Shown piece by piece: positions 1 to 9,171 of a stretch of 64,000 nucleotides of DNA. Source of the stretch: an uncultured Burkholderiales bacterium (GTDB taxonomy: Bacteria; Pseudomonadota; Gammaproteobacteria; Burkholderiales; Burkholderiaceae_C); NCBI GenBank assembly GCA_903932865.1, contig CAIZHQ010000020.1:204468-268467 (forward strand), read 5' to 3'. Numbering within the stretch: position 1 is the stretch's first letter; each line of letters begins with the position of its first letter. Under the pieces are notes generated by a model, which worked only from the letters and a program-made list of their open reading frames with translations, had not been told where the DNA came from and made no database searches. The position numbers and the translations under genes are program-made.

Positions 1-2
1 TC

Positions 3-245
3 CTCGATCGCCCTGTCCAACCCTTGTCTGGCCACCCTGGTTCCTGCCTCGGAGCCGCATGGATGGCAGCGCTTGGCTGTGGCCTGAGTACAAACTGGCA
101 GGGTGCGCAGGCTTTTGTTTCTCTGGGCACACCCGTTGAACCCGACCCCAGGAATCGACGCGTTTATGACCAAGCGTATGGCGATTACCACGAACTTTAT
201 CGCGTACTTAAACCCTTGTTCCAAACGATGGGCGCCAAGCAATGA
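3..245 (+). CDS. FGGY-family carbohydrate kinase (xylulokinase-like), C-terminal part, truncated by window edge
   Basis: Frame open to the left edge; C-terminus ...NRRVYDQAYGDYHELYRVLKPLFQTMG resembles xylulokinase C-termini; overlaps the next gene by 4 nt. Confidence 0.6.
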   Translation, partial: LDRPVQPLSGHPGSCLGAAWMAALGCGLSTNWQGAQAFVSLGTPVEPDPRNRRVYDQAYGDYHELYRVLKPLFQTMGAKQ

Positions 246-955
246 ACCGCACGCGCGCCATGGCTTGGGACATCGACGGCACCTTGGTTGACAGCGAGCC
301 TTTGCACCTGCGTGCGCTCCAGTCGGTCTGCGATGCACATGGCGTTGACATCACGGACTATGGCGACACACCCTTTGTCGGGGTGGCGATCGGCGATGTC
401 TGGCGCTTACTTGCCACCCGTTTCGAAAGTAAGTTCGGACAGCAATCAGGTAACGCCGAGGGCGAGTTCAGGCGCGCCGTTACCCGGTATTACCTCGAGC
501 ATTCAAGTGAGGTTCGCGTATTGCCCGGCGCACGTCAGGCCCTCGAACACCTGTCAAGCTTGGGAGTCTCGTTGGCCGCCGTTTCTAACTCTGAGCGACC
601 GATCGTGCTGGCAAACTTAAAGACGATCGGTGTCCTCGAATTGTTTCAGGTCATCGTCTCACTGGACGATGTGGGGCAACCAAAGCCAGCGGCAGAACCC
701 TATTTGCGGGCGCTAACCACAATGGCGGTACCGGCTCGGGAAGCATGGGCCGTGGAAGACAGCGTTAGCGGTGCGCGATCAGCGCGGGCGGCAGGCCTGA
801 GGGTGCTGATCGTTGGAGAAGATGAGCTACCGCAAGGTGATCAGCGCCTTCACGACCTGCGGGACTTTCAGCAATGGTGGACAACAACAGGTTCGCAAAG
901 CGGTCCGGCCCAGCATGAGTCAACTCTGCTGGCGACTACTGGAGAAAACGAATGA
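242..955 (+). CDS. HAD-superfamily hydrolase (beta-phosphoglucomutase/phosphatase-like)
   Basis: N-terminal WDIDGTLVDSEP (DxDGTL), motif II AVSNSERP, QPKPAAEPYL. Confidence 0.85.
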   Translation: MNRTRAMAWDIDGTLVDSEPLHLRALQSVCDAHGVDITDYGDTPFVGVAIGDVWRLLATRFESKFGQQSGNAEGEFRRAVTRYYLEHSSEVRVLPGARQALEHLSSLGVSLAAVSNSERPIVLANLKTIGVLELFQVIVSLDDVGQPKPAAEPYLRALTTMAVPAREAWAVEDSVSGARSARAAGLRVLIVGEDELPQGDQRLHDLRDFQQWWTTTGSQSGPAQHESTLLATTGENE

Positions 956-1710
956 CATCTATCGTGGTGGTAACAGGCGGCGCCTCAGGAATTGGTGCGG
1001 CCATCTGCACCGAACTGGCGAGTCGGGGCTATACGGTCGTGGTGACGGACATGGACGAAGCTGGCGCCGAGAGTGTCGCGTCAGGATTGCCCGGTGCGCA
1101 TGCACGCAAGCTGGATGTGACACGGGCATCGACCTGTCATGAGGTGGTCACGTCTATCGAATCGGATATCGGCCCGATTCAAGCATGGGTCTCGAATGCG
1201 GGTGTCTCCAGAATGGCGCGGTTCCTAGACATCGATGAAAAACAGTATGACTTCACTCTGGACGTCAACCTGAAAGGACTGTTTTTTTCAGGGCAAGCAG
1301 CTGCACGCGCTATGGCCAAGCGTCAATCCGGCTGTATCGTCAACATCGCCTCAATGGCTGGAAAACAGGGGCGAGTCCCCTTCCTTGCAGACTATGTCGC
1401 CAGCAAATTTGGCGCAATCGGGCTCACGCAAGCGATGGCTTTTGAGCTTGCGCCGTTAGGCATTAGGGTGAACGCGGTATGTCCCGGGTTCGTAGCCACC
1501 TCCATGCAGGTGCGCGAGCTTGAATGGGAGTCGAGCCTTCGCGGCACTGACCCTGAAAGCGTAAAGCGCCAGTGGATCGCCGACACACCCATGGGGCGCC
1601 TAGAGCAGCCACATGATGTGGCGCGGGTCGTTGCTTTTCTTTTGTCCAACGATGCCGGTTTCGTGACCGGGGAGTCGATCGCCGTCAACGGTGGCGCCTT
1701 CATGGATTGA
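952..1710 (+). CDS. SDR-family oxidoreductase
   Basis: TGGASGIG nucleotide-binding motif, YVASK catalytic motif, C-terminal VTGESIAVNGG. Confidence 0.9.
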   Translation: MTSIVVVTGGASGIGAAICTELASRGYTVVVTDMDEAGAESVASGLPGAHARKLDVTRASTCHEVVTSIESDIGPIQAWVSNAGVSRMARFLDIDEKQYDFTLDVNLKGLFFSGQAAARAMAKRQSGCIVNIASMAGKQGRVPFLADYVASKFGAIGLTQAMAFELAPLGIRVNAVCPGFVATSMQVRELEWESSLRGTDPESVKRQWIADTPMGRLEQPHDVARVVAFLLSNDAGFVTGESIAVNGGAFMD

Positions 1711-1763
1711 TTTTCTTTTGATTCCCGTCCCCTCTGTTCCACCTTTTTAAGGAGTATCCCGTC

Positions 1764-2603
1764 ATGAGCACCTCAAGAACACCCCTGTTCCTGCGTCGTT
1801 ATGTTGCTGCCGTCGGAATGGCCGCATGCGCTTTGTGGGCCGCGACGCCCACGCAGGCACAGACCCCGCGGGTCCCTGCACCGGCTGCCCTGGCCGCCAA
1901 AGGGACGATCAACTACTGCGCCACCATCGACAACCCGCCACGGGCATACTTCGACGAAAAACAGCAACCGATCGGTTTCGAGGTAGATCTGGGCGTGGAG
2001 ATCGCAGCCCGAATGGGCCTGAAGGTCAGCTGGATACAACTCAAGTTTCCCGGTTTGGTCCCGGCTCTGCAGGCTCAGCAGTGCGATGCGCTCATGCAGG
2101 AGCTTTTCATAAGGCCCGAGCGCCTAGAAATCATAGATATGGTGCCGTTTTCGCGTACCGGCCAGCAGATTGTTGTTCGCCGTAACGACAACAGCCCTGG
2201 GGCCGGACTTGAGGACTTGGGTGGCAAGAAAATCGCCGTGCCCAACGGCACGACGATTCACAACCTCGCAATCGAAGCGAACAAAAAGCTCAAAGAATCA
2301 GGCAAACCTGAGATCAACCTCGTCGTCTTGCCCACCACGACCGACACCTTCCAGCAATTGGCAACCAATCAAGTTGATGCAGTGGGAACCACCTCGACTG
2401 CAGGCGCCTACTACGTGAGACTGCGTCCGAATGACTTTAAAGCCAAAGGCAACCCATTTGGACTGATAGGTACCGGCATCGGGATTCGAAAGGGCAACAC
2501 CGACTTGACGAACGCCATCAAGAAGTCTTTTGACAGCATAGTGGCGGACGGCACGTATAAAAAATTGATCGACAAGTGGAACATGCAGGGCATGGAACTC
2601 TGA
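1764..2603 (+). CDS. Amino-acid-type ABC transporter substrate-binding protein
   Basis: Signal peptide, SBP_bac_3-type sequence (IGFEVDLGVEIAARMGLK), followed by permease and ATPase. Confidence 0.9.
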   Translation: MSTSRTPLFLRRYVAAVGMAACALWAATPTQAQTPRVPAPAALAAKGTINYCATIDNPPRAYFDEKQQPIGFEVDLGVEIAARMGLKVSWIQLKFPGLVPALQAQQCDALMQELFIRPERLEIIDMVPFSRTGQQIVVRRNDNSPGAGLEDLGGKKIAVPNGTTIHNLAIEANKKLKESGKPEINLVVLPTTTDTFQQLATNQVDAVGTTSTAGAYYVRLRPNDFKAKGNPFGLIGTGIGIRKGNTDLTNAIKKSFDSIVADGTYKKLIDKWNMQGMEL

Positions 2604-3388
2604 TGGATTTCGACTGGGCATTTTTCGTCGAACGCATCGTCAATCCAGGGGCTCCCTACCTCAACGCGTTGGGCCGCACGGTATCCATGGCCGTGCTGGC
2701 CATGTTCCTGGGGCTTCTTATCGGATTGGTGGTGGGTTTTGGCCGACTTTCACGCTACGGCCTGATTCGGTCGGCCTGCGGCTTCTACGTGTGGTTGATC
2801 CGGGGCATTCCTGTCCTGGTTCTTTTAGTGATGCTGTTTTCCGGTATGGCTGCGGCAGGGCTATTTCGATTCACAGATCTTGAGTTTGCAGGGTTCAAGT
2901 TGACAGCATCCTTCCAAGCTGCGGTCATTGGGCTGGCCATTCATGAAGGCGCCTACATGGCCGAGATTGTGCGCAACGGCATCCAATCCGTGGCACGCGG
3001 CCAAATTGAGGCCGCACGGTCACTGGGAATGAATCCTTGGCTTGTGACTTGGAGAATCGTGATTCCTCAGGCCACCCGCGTCGTCATGCCACCTTTTGGC
3101 AATGATTTCAACCATATGTTGAAGACCACTTCGCTCGCCAGCGTGATCGGTGTACCTGAGATCTTCCAGCTTACAGAAGCCATGTCGGCCACCACATTTA
3201 AGACCTTTGAATTGCTGACGGTGGTGGCCCTCAACTATCTTGTACTCACCGCGATCTGGAACACGATCCAGGGCGTTATTGAAACTCGCTTACGTGCCCA
3301 CGAAATAGACCGGCCCGTGCGAAGTTGGTGGCAGAGCTTTGTCGTGTACTTAACGCCAAGCACGAATAGCTCGGAGCGTCGATCATGA
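2603..3388 (+). CDS. Amino acid ABC transporter permease (HisM/GlnP-type)
   Basis: Hydrophobic; EAARSLGMNPWLVTWRIVIPQATRVVMPPFGN permease loop; ATG at 2603 overlaps preceding stop. Confidence 0.9.
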   Translation: MDFDWAFFVERIVNPGAPYLNALGRTVSMAVLAMFLGLLIGLVVGFGRLSRYGLIRSACGFYVWLIRGIPVLVLLVMLFSGMAAAGLFRFTDLEFAGFKLTASFQAAVIGLAIHEGAYMAEIVRNGIQSVARGQIEAARSLGMNPWLVTWRIVIPQATRVVMPPFGNDFNHMLKTTSLASVIGVPEIFQLTEAMSATTFKTFELLTVVALNYLVLTAIWNTIQGVIETRLRAHEIDRPVRSWWQSFVVYLTPSTNSSERRS

Positions 3389-4161
3389 GAACAGAGAATT
3401 CCCAGCCGCTTGTGAGGGCGATCGATGTACGAAAGCGCTTCGGAGATACGGAGGTTCTGTGCGGCGTTAATTTAGAGGTGCATCGTGGAGAAGTTCTTTG
3501 CATCATCGGCCCTTCTGGATCCGGAAAGAGTACCTTCCTGAGGTGCATCAATCAACTCGAGATCTATCAAGAGGGGAGAATTTTGGTCAACGGTGAGTTG
3601 ATAGGTTACAAGGAAACGGGAGGCCGTTTGCTCCCGATTGGTAACCGACAGGTCGTACTGCAACGACGCCGAATCGGTATGGTGTTCCAGCAGTTCAACC
3701 TTTTTTGGCACATGACTGTGATGGAAAACATCATTGAAGCCCCTGTCCGCGTGCTAGGTCAATCGGTAGCTCAGGCCAGGCAAAACGCGATGCGACTGCT
3801 TGAACGAGTCGGTCTTGCGGCCAAGGCTGAGGCCTACCCGATGAAGTTATCTGGTGGCCAACAGCAACGTGCCGCAATCGCTCGCGCATTGGCCATGAAT
3901 CCTGAGCTGATTCTGTTCGACGAACCTACGAGCGCACTAGATCCGGAAACAACAGGAGAAGTACTTTCAGTGATCTCTGAGTTGGCCTCCACTGGCATGA
4001 CCATGATTATCGTGACACACGAAATGGGGTTTGCACGGCAGGTTGCAAACCGCGTCGTGCTCATGGAAGAAGGCCAGATCCGGCATGAGGCCCCACCCGA
4101 TCAATTTTTTGGCAATCAAGCGCCAGCGCGTCTGCAAGCGTTTCTCTCCACCATTCACTAA
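3385..4161 (+). CDS. Amino acid ABC transporter ATP-binding protein
   Basis: Walker A GPSGSGKST, signature LSGGQQQR, Walker B LILFDEPTSALDPE. Confidence 0.95.
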   Translation: MRTENSQPLVRAIDVRKRFGDTEVLCGVNLEVHRGEVLCIIGPSGSGKSTFLRCINQLEIYQEGRILVNGELIGYKETGGRLLPIGNRQVVLQRRRIGMVFQQFNLFWHMTVMENIIEAPVRVLGQSVAQARQNAMRLLERVGLAAKAEAYPMKLSGGQQQRAAIARALAMNPELILFDEPTSALDPETTGEVLSVISELASTGMTMIIVTHEMGFARQVANRVVLMEEGQIRHEAPPDQFFGNQAPARLQAFLSTIH

Positions 4162-4171
4162 AGTAAAAAAT

Positions 4172-5737
4172 ATGCTCACACTTGGCGCCATTGCCTCACC
4201 ACATGCCCTGGCCACACAGTCGGGCCAGCGTGTGCTCCACGACGGCGGCACTGCAGTTGACGCGGCTATTGCAACCTGCGCAGTGCTGACTGTCGTCTAC
4301 CCGCACATGAACTCAATTGGCGGCGACATTCAGGCGTTGTTAGCCCTTCCAGACGGCCGCACTAGGGCGCTCGGCGGCAGTGGGGCAGCTGCAGCGGCGT
4401 TAAGTGCACAGGCCTTGCGCGGTAAGCATGCATCCATGCCGATCCACGGTGTTCACCCGATCACCGTACCAGGCGTGATCGCCGCATGGGGGGAACTGCA
4501 CGCTCAAGGCGGACGCCTGCCGTGGGCACGACTTCTGGAGGATGCCGTTGCTCTTGCGCAAAACGGGGTGCCAGTAGCAGCGGCTCTTGGGAGAGACCTC
4601 GACGCATTGCAGGAACGGTTACGTTTAGATGCAGGGTTATTTGGCGTTTTTTTTCGACCCGACGGGCGCGTATTGCGCACGGGCGAAATCCTCAAGCAAC
4701 CAGCCCTTGCCGCGAGTCTGGCGCTGATCGCCAAAGACGGGCCTGATGCGTTCTACAGGGGCGAAGTAGGTGCCAATTTTGTCAACGGGGTGCGGGCTCA
4801 AGGTAGCCTGCTGACCCGCGCAGATTTGGCGAGCCATCATTCACTTTGGCTTGAACCGCTGTCCACGAGTTTCGGGCCTTATGAAATTCTGACAACGCCG
4901 CCCGTATCCCAAGGCTTTGTGCTTATGCAGTTGCTGGCCGCGATGCGCCAAATGGACCTCGAGTCGGCCGATCCGAGCGACAAAGCTGCGACAACGCTGG
5001 CACGCCTGTGCGCCATCACAGCAGACCTTCGAGACCGTCACCTTGGGGATCCAGAGCATGCTCGCGTCGACATCGACTACCTACTTTCCGACCGCATGAT
5101 CGGAGACTTGGTTCGCAGAGCCAGCGATCTAACCATGCCAATACCGGCAACTCCGCCCCTACCTCGCCCCAGTGGCGACACCGTGGCAATAGTGGCACAG
5201 GATGCGCTGGGTCATTCAGTGACTGTCATCCAAAGTATCTTTCACGCATTCGGGGCCGGTATGTTGGAGTCGTCAACGGGCATCGTGTGCCAGAACCGCG
5301 GTGCCGCATTCACACTGCACGAAGGTCCTGCGGTGTTAACAGGTGGGAGCAGACCCCCGAGCTCGTTGACAGCAACTTTATTGCGCCGCAATGGAGAGAT
5401 TGAGGCTGCCTTGGGCTGCATGGGGGGCAAGAGTCAGCCGCAAATTCTCGCTCAGGTACTCATGCGCCTGCTGGCAGGAACTGCGCCCGCCGATGCGCTA
5501 GCGGCTCCCCGCTGGGTTGTGGGTACGTTCGGCCAAGGCAATGAAAATGTAGTGCTGGCTGAATCTGCGCTGGGAGATGCAGGCCGTCAAGCGCTTTCCC
5601 AAGTAGGGCTACCGCTGGTGTTTGGCGCCGAGCGCGACGATCGGGCAGGTCATGTTCAATTCGTACGCCGATACCCGGACGGGCAGTTTGAAAGCGCCAC
5701 TGATCCTCGAGGAGATGGCCTTCAGACGTCAAGCTGA
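4172..5737 (+). CDS. Gamma-glutamyltransferase family protein (Ntn hydrolase)
   Basis: N-term ASPHALATQSGQRVLHDGGTAVDAAIAT; candidate nucleophile region SGDTVAIVAQDALGHSVTVIQS; no obvious signal peptide. Confidence 0.8.
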   Translation: MLTLGAIASPHALATQSGQRVLHDGGTAVDAAIATCAVLTVVYPHMNSIGGDIQALLALPDGRTRALGGSGAAAAALSAQALRGKHASMPIHGVHPITVPGVIAAWGELHAQGGRLPWARLLEDAVALAQNGVPVAAALGRDLDALQERLRLDAGLFGVFFRPDGRVLRTGEILKQPALAASLALIAKDGPDAFYRGEVGANFVNGVRAQGSLLTRADLASHHSLWLEPLSTSFGPYEILTTPPVSQGFVLMQLLAAMRQMDLESADPSDKAATTLARLCAITADLRDRHLGDPEHARVDIDYLLSDRMIGDLVRRASDLTMPIPATPPLPRPSGDTVAIVAQDALGHSVTVIQSIFHAFGAGMLESSTGIVCQNRGAAFTLHEGPAVLTGGSRPPSSLTATLLRRNGEIEAALGCMGGKSQPQILAQVLMRLLAGTAPADALAAPRWVVGTFGQGNENVVLAESALGDAGRQALSQVGLPLVFGAERDDRAGHVQFVRRYPDGQFESATDPRGDGLQTSS

Positions 5738-5759
5738 TCTTAGGGGCACAATCGGTCAT

Positions 5760-6626
5760 ATGGTGATTTCTAATTCAGCGCCCTTGATGGCCCCAAGCCA
5801 GAAACCGCAGCGAACCAAGCAGACGACCCTGCCAGCTGCGGTTCGGCAACAGCGAATCTTTGAACTCGTAAAACAGGACGGGTACGTGCGAGTCTCAGAT
5901 TTGGCGAAGCATTTTGGAATTTCTCAGATGAGCGCTAGACGGGACCTAGACTCGCTGAGCAGGCAAGGGTTGATCCAGCGTTCTCAAGGGGCCGCAGTAG
6001 CACTGTCAGCAGAGTTAACGTCAAACGGAAACAATGGCCTGAGCGATGCGGACATGCGGGAGTTACAGTACGAGACACGGCGGCGAAGGCAGATCGCCGC
6101 CAAACAATCGATTGCCCGCTCTGCTGCGGTGCTTTTGTCATCTGATGACAATATTGCACTGGATGTCGGCAGCTCGGTGCTGACGCTTGCCCGTGAACTG
6201 AGCAAGCACGCCGGTATGCACGTATTCACGAACCATCTGCGCGTCGCGAGCCTGCTGGCAGGATCACGCTGTGTTGTGCTGATGCCAGGGGGAATCGTCC
6301 GGGCCCAGGAACTCTCCATCTGTGGTGAGCAGGCAGTGAAAGATACCTCGCAGCGCTGGTTCAGCAAGGCTTTTATCGGTTTGGCAGGTCTGACCGAGGA
6401 CGGCGGGTTCGATTCATCACCTGAGGACACGCTGGTCAAGCACGCCTACATCAAGCATGCCGACCAAGTCATTCTTCTGTGCGATTCCAGCAAGTTCGGC
6501 AAGCGATCTCTTGTGCGGGCCTGCGCACTGGATGAGATTGATGTGCTCATCACAAACGCACCTCCTCCACGAGCACTTGCGACCGCCCTGGCCGCCGCTT
6601 CGGTCAAGGTGTTAGTGGCCAACTGA
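5760..6626 (+). CDS. DeoR/GlpR-family transcriptional regulator
   Basis: RQQRIFELVKQDGYVRVSDLAKHFGISQMSARRDLDSL HTH and DeoR sensor domain. Confidence 0.9.
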   Translation: MVISNSAPLMAPSQKPQRTKQTTLPAAVRQQRIFELVKQDGYVRVSDLAKHFGISQMSARRDLDSLSRQGLIQRSQGAAVALSAELTSNGNNGLSDADMRELQYETRRRRQIAAKQSIARSAAVLLSSDDNIALDVGSSVLTLARELSKHAGMHVFTNHLRVASLLAGSRCVVLMPGGIVRAQELSICGEQAVKDTSQRWFSKAFIGLAGLTEDGGFDSSPEDTLVKHAYIKHADQVILLCDSSKFGKRSLVRACALDEIDVLITNAPPPRALATALAAASVKVLVAN

Positions 6627-6915
6627 TCTGAAAGTCGGAGTGAATCGCCCTGGATTTTTAAGAGGCTAGACACTTTGAGCTGATGGCACCTGAGCAAGAA
6701 TTCACGCCTACCTGCTCCATTGAGCACCCAGTTCCATTGAGCCGGACGGAGCAAGCTTCTCGACCAGCTCAGCCTCCATGAGTTCGAGCGCCAAGGTGAT
6801 ACTGCGCTCCGAAAAGTGTCTACAGGTTTGGGGAAATGCCAGGTTCGCTGGGCTGAATAGCTGGACTCATTTCAAAACAAACGTAGCGTTTTTTTCAAGC
6901 TGAGCACAGCGCTAG

Positions 6916-6935
6916 TTGCCTCTGCGCAGAGGCAA
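6916..6935. repeat. Perfect 20-bp palindrome TTGCCTCTGCGCAGAGGCAA
   Basis: Read directly. Confidence 0.9.
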
Positions 6936-7080
6936 AAAGCAAGGCCGCATTGACACTATGCTGGCGTCACTGATAACAGATTGAATTGGAGTTGTTTGAC
7001 TGTTCCGAAATCTATGAAAAGACTTCGAAAAATCTATGAGAAGTAGTAAACTCGGGCCATACTACTTTTAACATAAGAAA

Positions 7081-7108
7081 AAGCACCTAGAGTTTCCTCT
7101 AAGTGCTT
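7081..7108 (-). terminator. Rho-independent terminator downstream (on the - strand) of the tRNA 3' fragment
   Basis: - strand AAGCACTTAGAGGAAACTCTAGGTGCTT followed by TTTCTT. Confidence 0.7.
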
Positions 7109-7127
7109 GATTTCATTGGGAATTTTT

Positions 7128-7172
7128 TGGTGGGCGATGCAAGTTTCGAACTTGCGACCCCTGCAGTGTGAA
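7128..7172 (-). other. tRNA 3' half (anticodon loop to CCA), tRNA-Val(CAC)-like; attachment-site fragment
   Basis: - strand TTCACAC-TGCAG-GGGTC-GCAAG-TTCGAAA-CTTGC-ATCGCCC-A-CCA; 5' half of tRNA not present. Confidence 0.7.
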
Positions 7173-7384
7173 AACGCCAACATTTCACCCTTTTCCCCTT
7201 TAAAAACAACAACTTAGCTGTTTTCAACAGGGTCAAAGTAGTATACTTGTAGTATGCCCATGTAATTATAAAGTGATATTATACTTTCACTTCTGTGACT
7301 CCGGCTGTAAACCAGTGTCATTTCTTTTTACGGTGCTGTTTTTTAAGCACTTGCAGAACATTCATTGTGGCTCAGAAACGGCTC

Positions 7385-7560
7385 AATGTATATAGAGTTT
7401 TGGTTCGAGCCGGCTCAATGTATATAAAGTTTCAAGCCCCGGACCGGCAATGTGTATGGAGTTTTGGTTGGCACCGGGCAATGTATATAAAGTTTTCGCT
7501 CAAACACACTCAATGTATATGGAGTTTTGGTTGGCACTGGGCAATGTATATAAAGTTTTG
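7385..7560 (+). repeat. Array of six ~32-bp imperfect units (AATGTATATaaAGTTTT / AATGTATATggAGTTTTGGTTGGCAC)
   Basis: Unit starts at 7385, 7416, 7449, 7480, 7512, 7543 (spacing 31-33 bp). Confidence 0.9.
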
Positions 7561-7942
7561 ATGGCGACCATTGAGCACCCTCTTCCTATGAGTTGGGCAC
7601 CGCAAGATGGCGATTGCTTTGTGCGCGCCCGATCCAAAGTCAATATGCGGAATTTGATAACAGTTAAATCGCCTGAACAATTTCACAACTTTGATCAAGT
7701 GTCATTCCTTTTTACGCTGAAACTTTTTCGAGCCACAACTTTTAATCGAACCACAGGTAGAGCCGTCGCTCAATGTGTATAAATTTTTTGTTTGAAGTGC
7801 CCGATTTGCATGAAGTTTGCGATTTGTACTTCGCCCTTCCCAATTAGTCTTGCACACAATGTGCCACTACGCGACGGCGAACTTGTTGTGTATCGCCGCA
7901 GCCGCAGTCTGCTGTATCAATGTCGCTAACGTTTGGCTGACG

Positions 7943-8456
7943 GCAGTTGGGTGAGACAAACAACGGGTATGCGGCACGGCACAGAGGCAATGGGCATTAG
8001 GTGGCGGGACTTGGAGTGGCACACAAAGGATGGTGTGCGGTATCTGCGTGTGTGGGTGGATGGCAAAACGGGCGGACGCTGGCTCATTGCCAAGCACAAG
8101 GCAGTGGATGTCTTGCGTAGGCTACACGCACGACAGAAGGCCATTTGCCAAATGTCGTTTGAAACGACATTTACAGAGCGTGTGCCGCACTTGCTGTTCA
8201 GCTTCAGTGATGGACACCAGCCGCACAGTTTGGTGGGACATTCCGCAGATTGATGCGAGATAGTGGCTTGCTGTTGGATAGTGCGGGACAAACGCGAACC
8301 TTCTATTCGCTGCGACACACCTACGCCACGCTGGCGTTGCTGGAGGGTGGTGCTGACATTCACACATTGAGCAAACACATGGGCAATAGTGCTGCAATGA
8401 TTGAACGGCACTACAGCAAACTCACAGCGACTATGGGGGCAGATAGGTTGGCTTGA
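7943..8456 (+). pseudogene. Frameshifted/truncated tyrosine recombinase (integrase) remnant
   Basis: TTGMRHGTEAMGIRWRDLEWHTKDGVRYLRVWVDGKTGGRWLIAKHKAVDVLRRLHARQ in one frame, then AAQFGGTFRRLMRDSGLLLDSAGQTRTFYSLRHTYATLALLEGGADIHTLSKHMGNSAAMIERHYSKLTA in another. Confidence 0.8.
8150..8172. repeat. Palindrome AAATGTCGTTTgAAACGACATTT
   Basis: 11-bp perfect arms; related copies at 9572-9588 and 9698-9714. Confidence 0.85.
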
Positions 8457-8643
8457 GTTGGTTTCGTCTAACTTGTCAATAAAAGTGGCTAAAAACGGGA
8501 ATCGACACATTCTGAAATTCTCAAAAATTAGTTCTCAAATAAATTATTAGTCGCGCACTTTATTGGTGCGCCACTCTCTTAACTCAAAGATTTATCAAGA
8601 AAATGGTGTATAAACTATCCAATTTTTTAAATGTGACAAAACA

Positions 8644-9171
8644 ATGAAAAAAGATGAACCCCTTGTAAGTGCAGCAGAACTTGAGGCTCTTATCCACGGA
8701 TGGGGTTCTAAGACCCAAGCCAAAAGCGTGGATAAATTCTTTGCATTGCGTTATTGGTTCGTCTGCTTAGTAGCGGCTTCGTATGCAATTGCCTTACTTT
8801 TTTCCCCAGGCAAAGTTGCACAAACTCTTTCAGTTCATCCAGTCGAAATAGCCAGGATCACCAATTTCTTATATTTCAGAGGCTGGTTTTTGGTCATCGC
8901 CTTGTCATTTGTGACTTTTTGCTACGTTAAAAATTGGTATTTTGGTATCGTGCTTTGTGCCATTGCTCTGCTCGCCAGCGTCAATTTGGTCTTCGATTTG
9001 TTCAATGTGTATGCGGAACAATTGTCAAATCCGTCACCTAGGCTCACATTTTTGTTGCTGATCAGGCTTGTGTGTCTTTCGTTTGTGTTTTTAGCCATCA
9101 AGAATATCTCCCGTATGCCTGTTGGTGAGGGACGCTTGAGCATCTTTTTGCCATTTAAAAAGTATGCGTAG
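8644..9171 (+). CDS. Hypothetical membrane protein
   Basis: 175-aa ORF with several hydrophobic segments; no family recognised. Confidence 0.55.
   Translation: MKKDEPLVSAAELEALIHGWGSKTQAKSVDKFFALRYWFVCLVAASYAIALLFSPGKVAQTLSVHPVEIARITNFLYFRGWFLVIALSFVTFCYVKNWYFGIVLCAIALLASVNLVFDLFNVYAEQLSNPSPRLTFLLLIRLVCLSFVFLAIKNISRMPVGEGRLSIFLPFKKYA

Larger units (their letters stand above)
7128..7835 (+). repeat. ~0.7 kb direct repeat, left copy (counterpart at 33343-34015)
   Basis: Same succession of sequence blocks in both copies: tRNA fragment, AAAACGCCAACATTTCACC, AACAACAACTTAGCTGTTTT, AAAGTAGTATACTTGTAGTAT, CAGTGTCATTTCTTTTTACGGTGCTG, ~32-bp array, TTTTTTGTTTGAAGTGCCCGAT. Confidence 0.9.

Noticed and set aside
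6780-6900. Possible insertion-sequence end in the 6.8-6.9 kb intergenic region
   Set aside because: Looks vaguely IS-like (GTGTCTACAGGTTTGGGGAAAT) but no transposase frame or terminal inverted repeats could be supported.
7385-7560. Possible CRISPR array (period ~32 bp)
   Set aside because: No distinct repeat/spacer structure (intervening sequence is also repeated), too few units and no cas genes.
7295-7782. ORFs encoding repeated peptides (QCxWSFGWHxAMYIKF)
   Set aside because: They are translations of the ~32-bp DNA array; the reading frame is not kept between copies, so a non-coding role is more likely.
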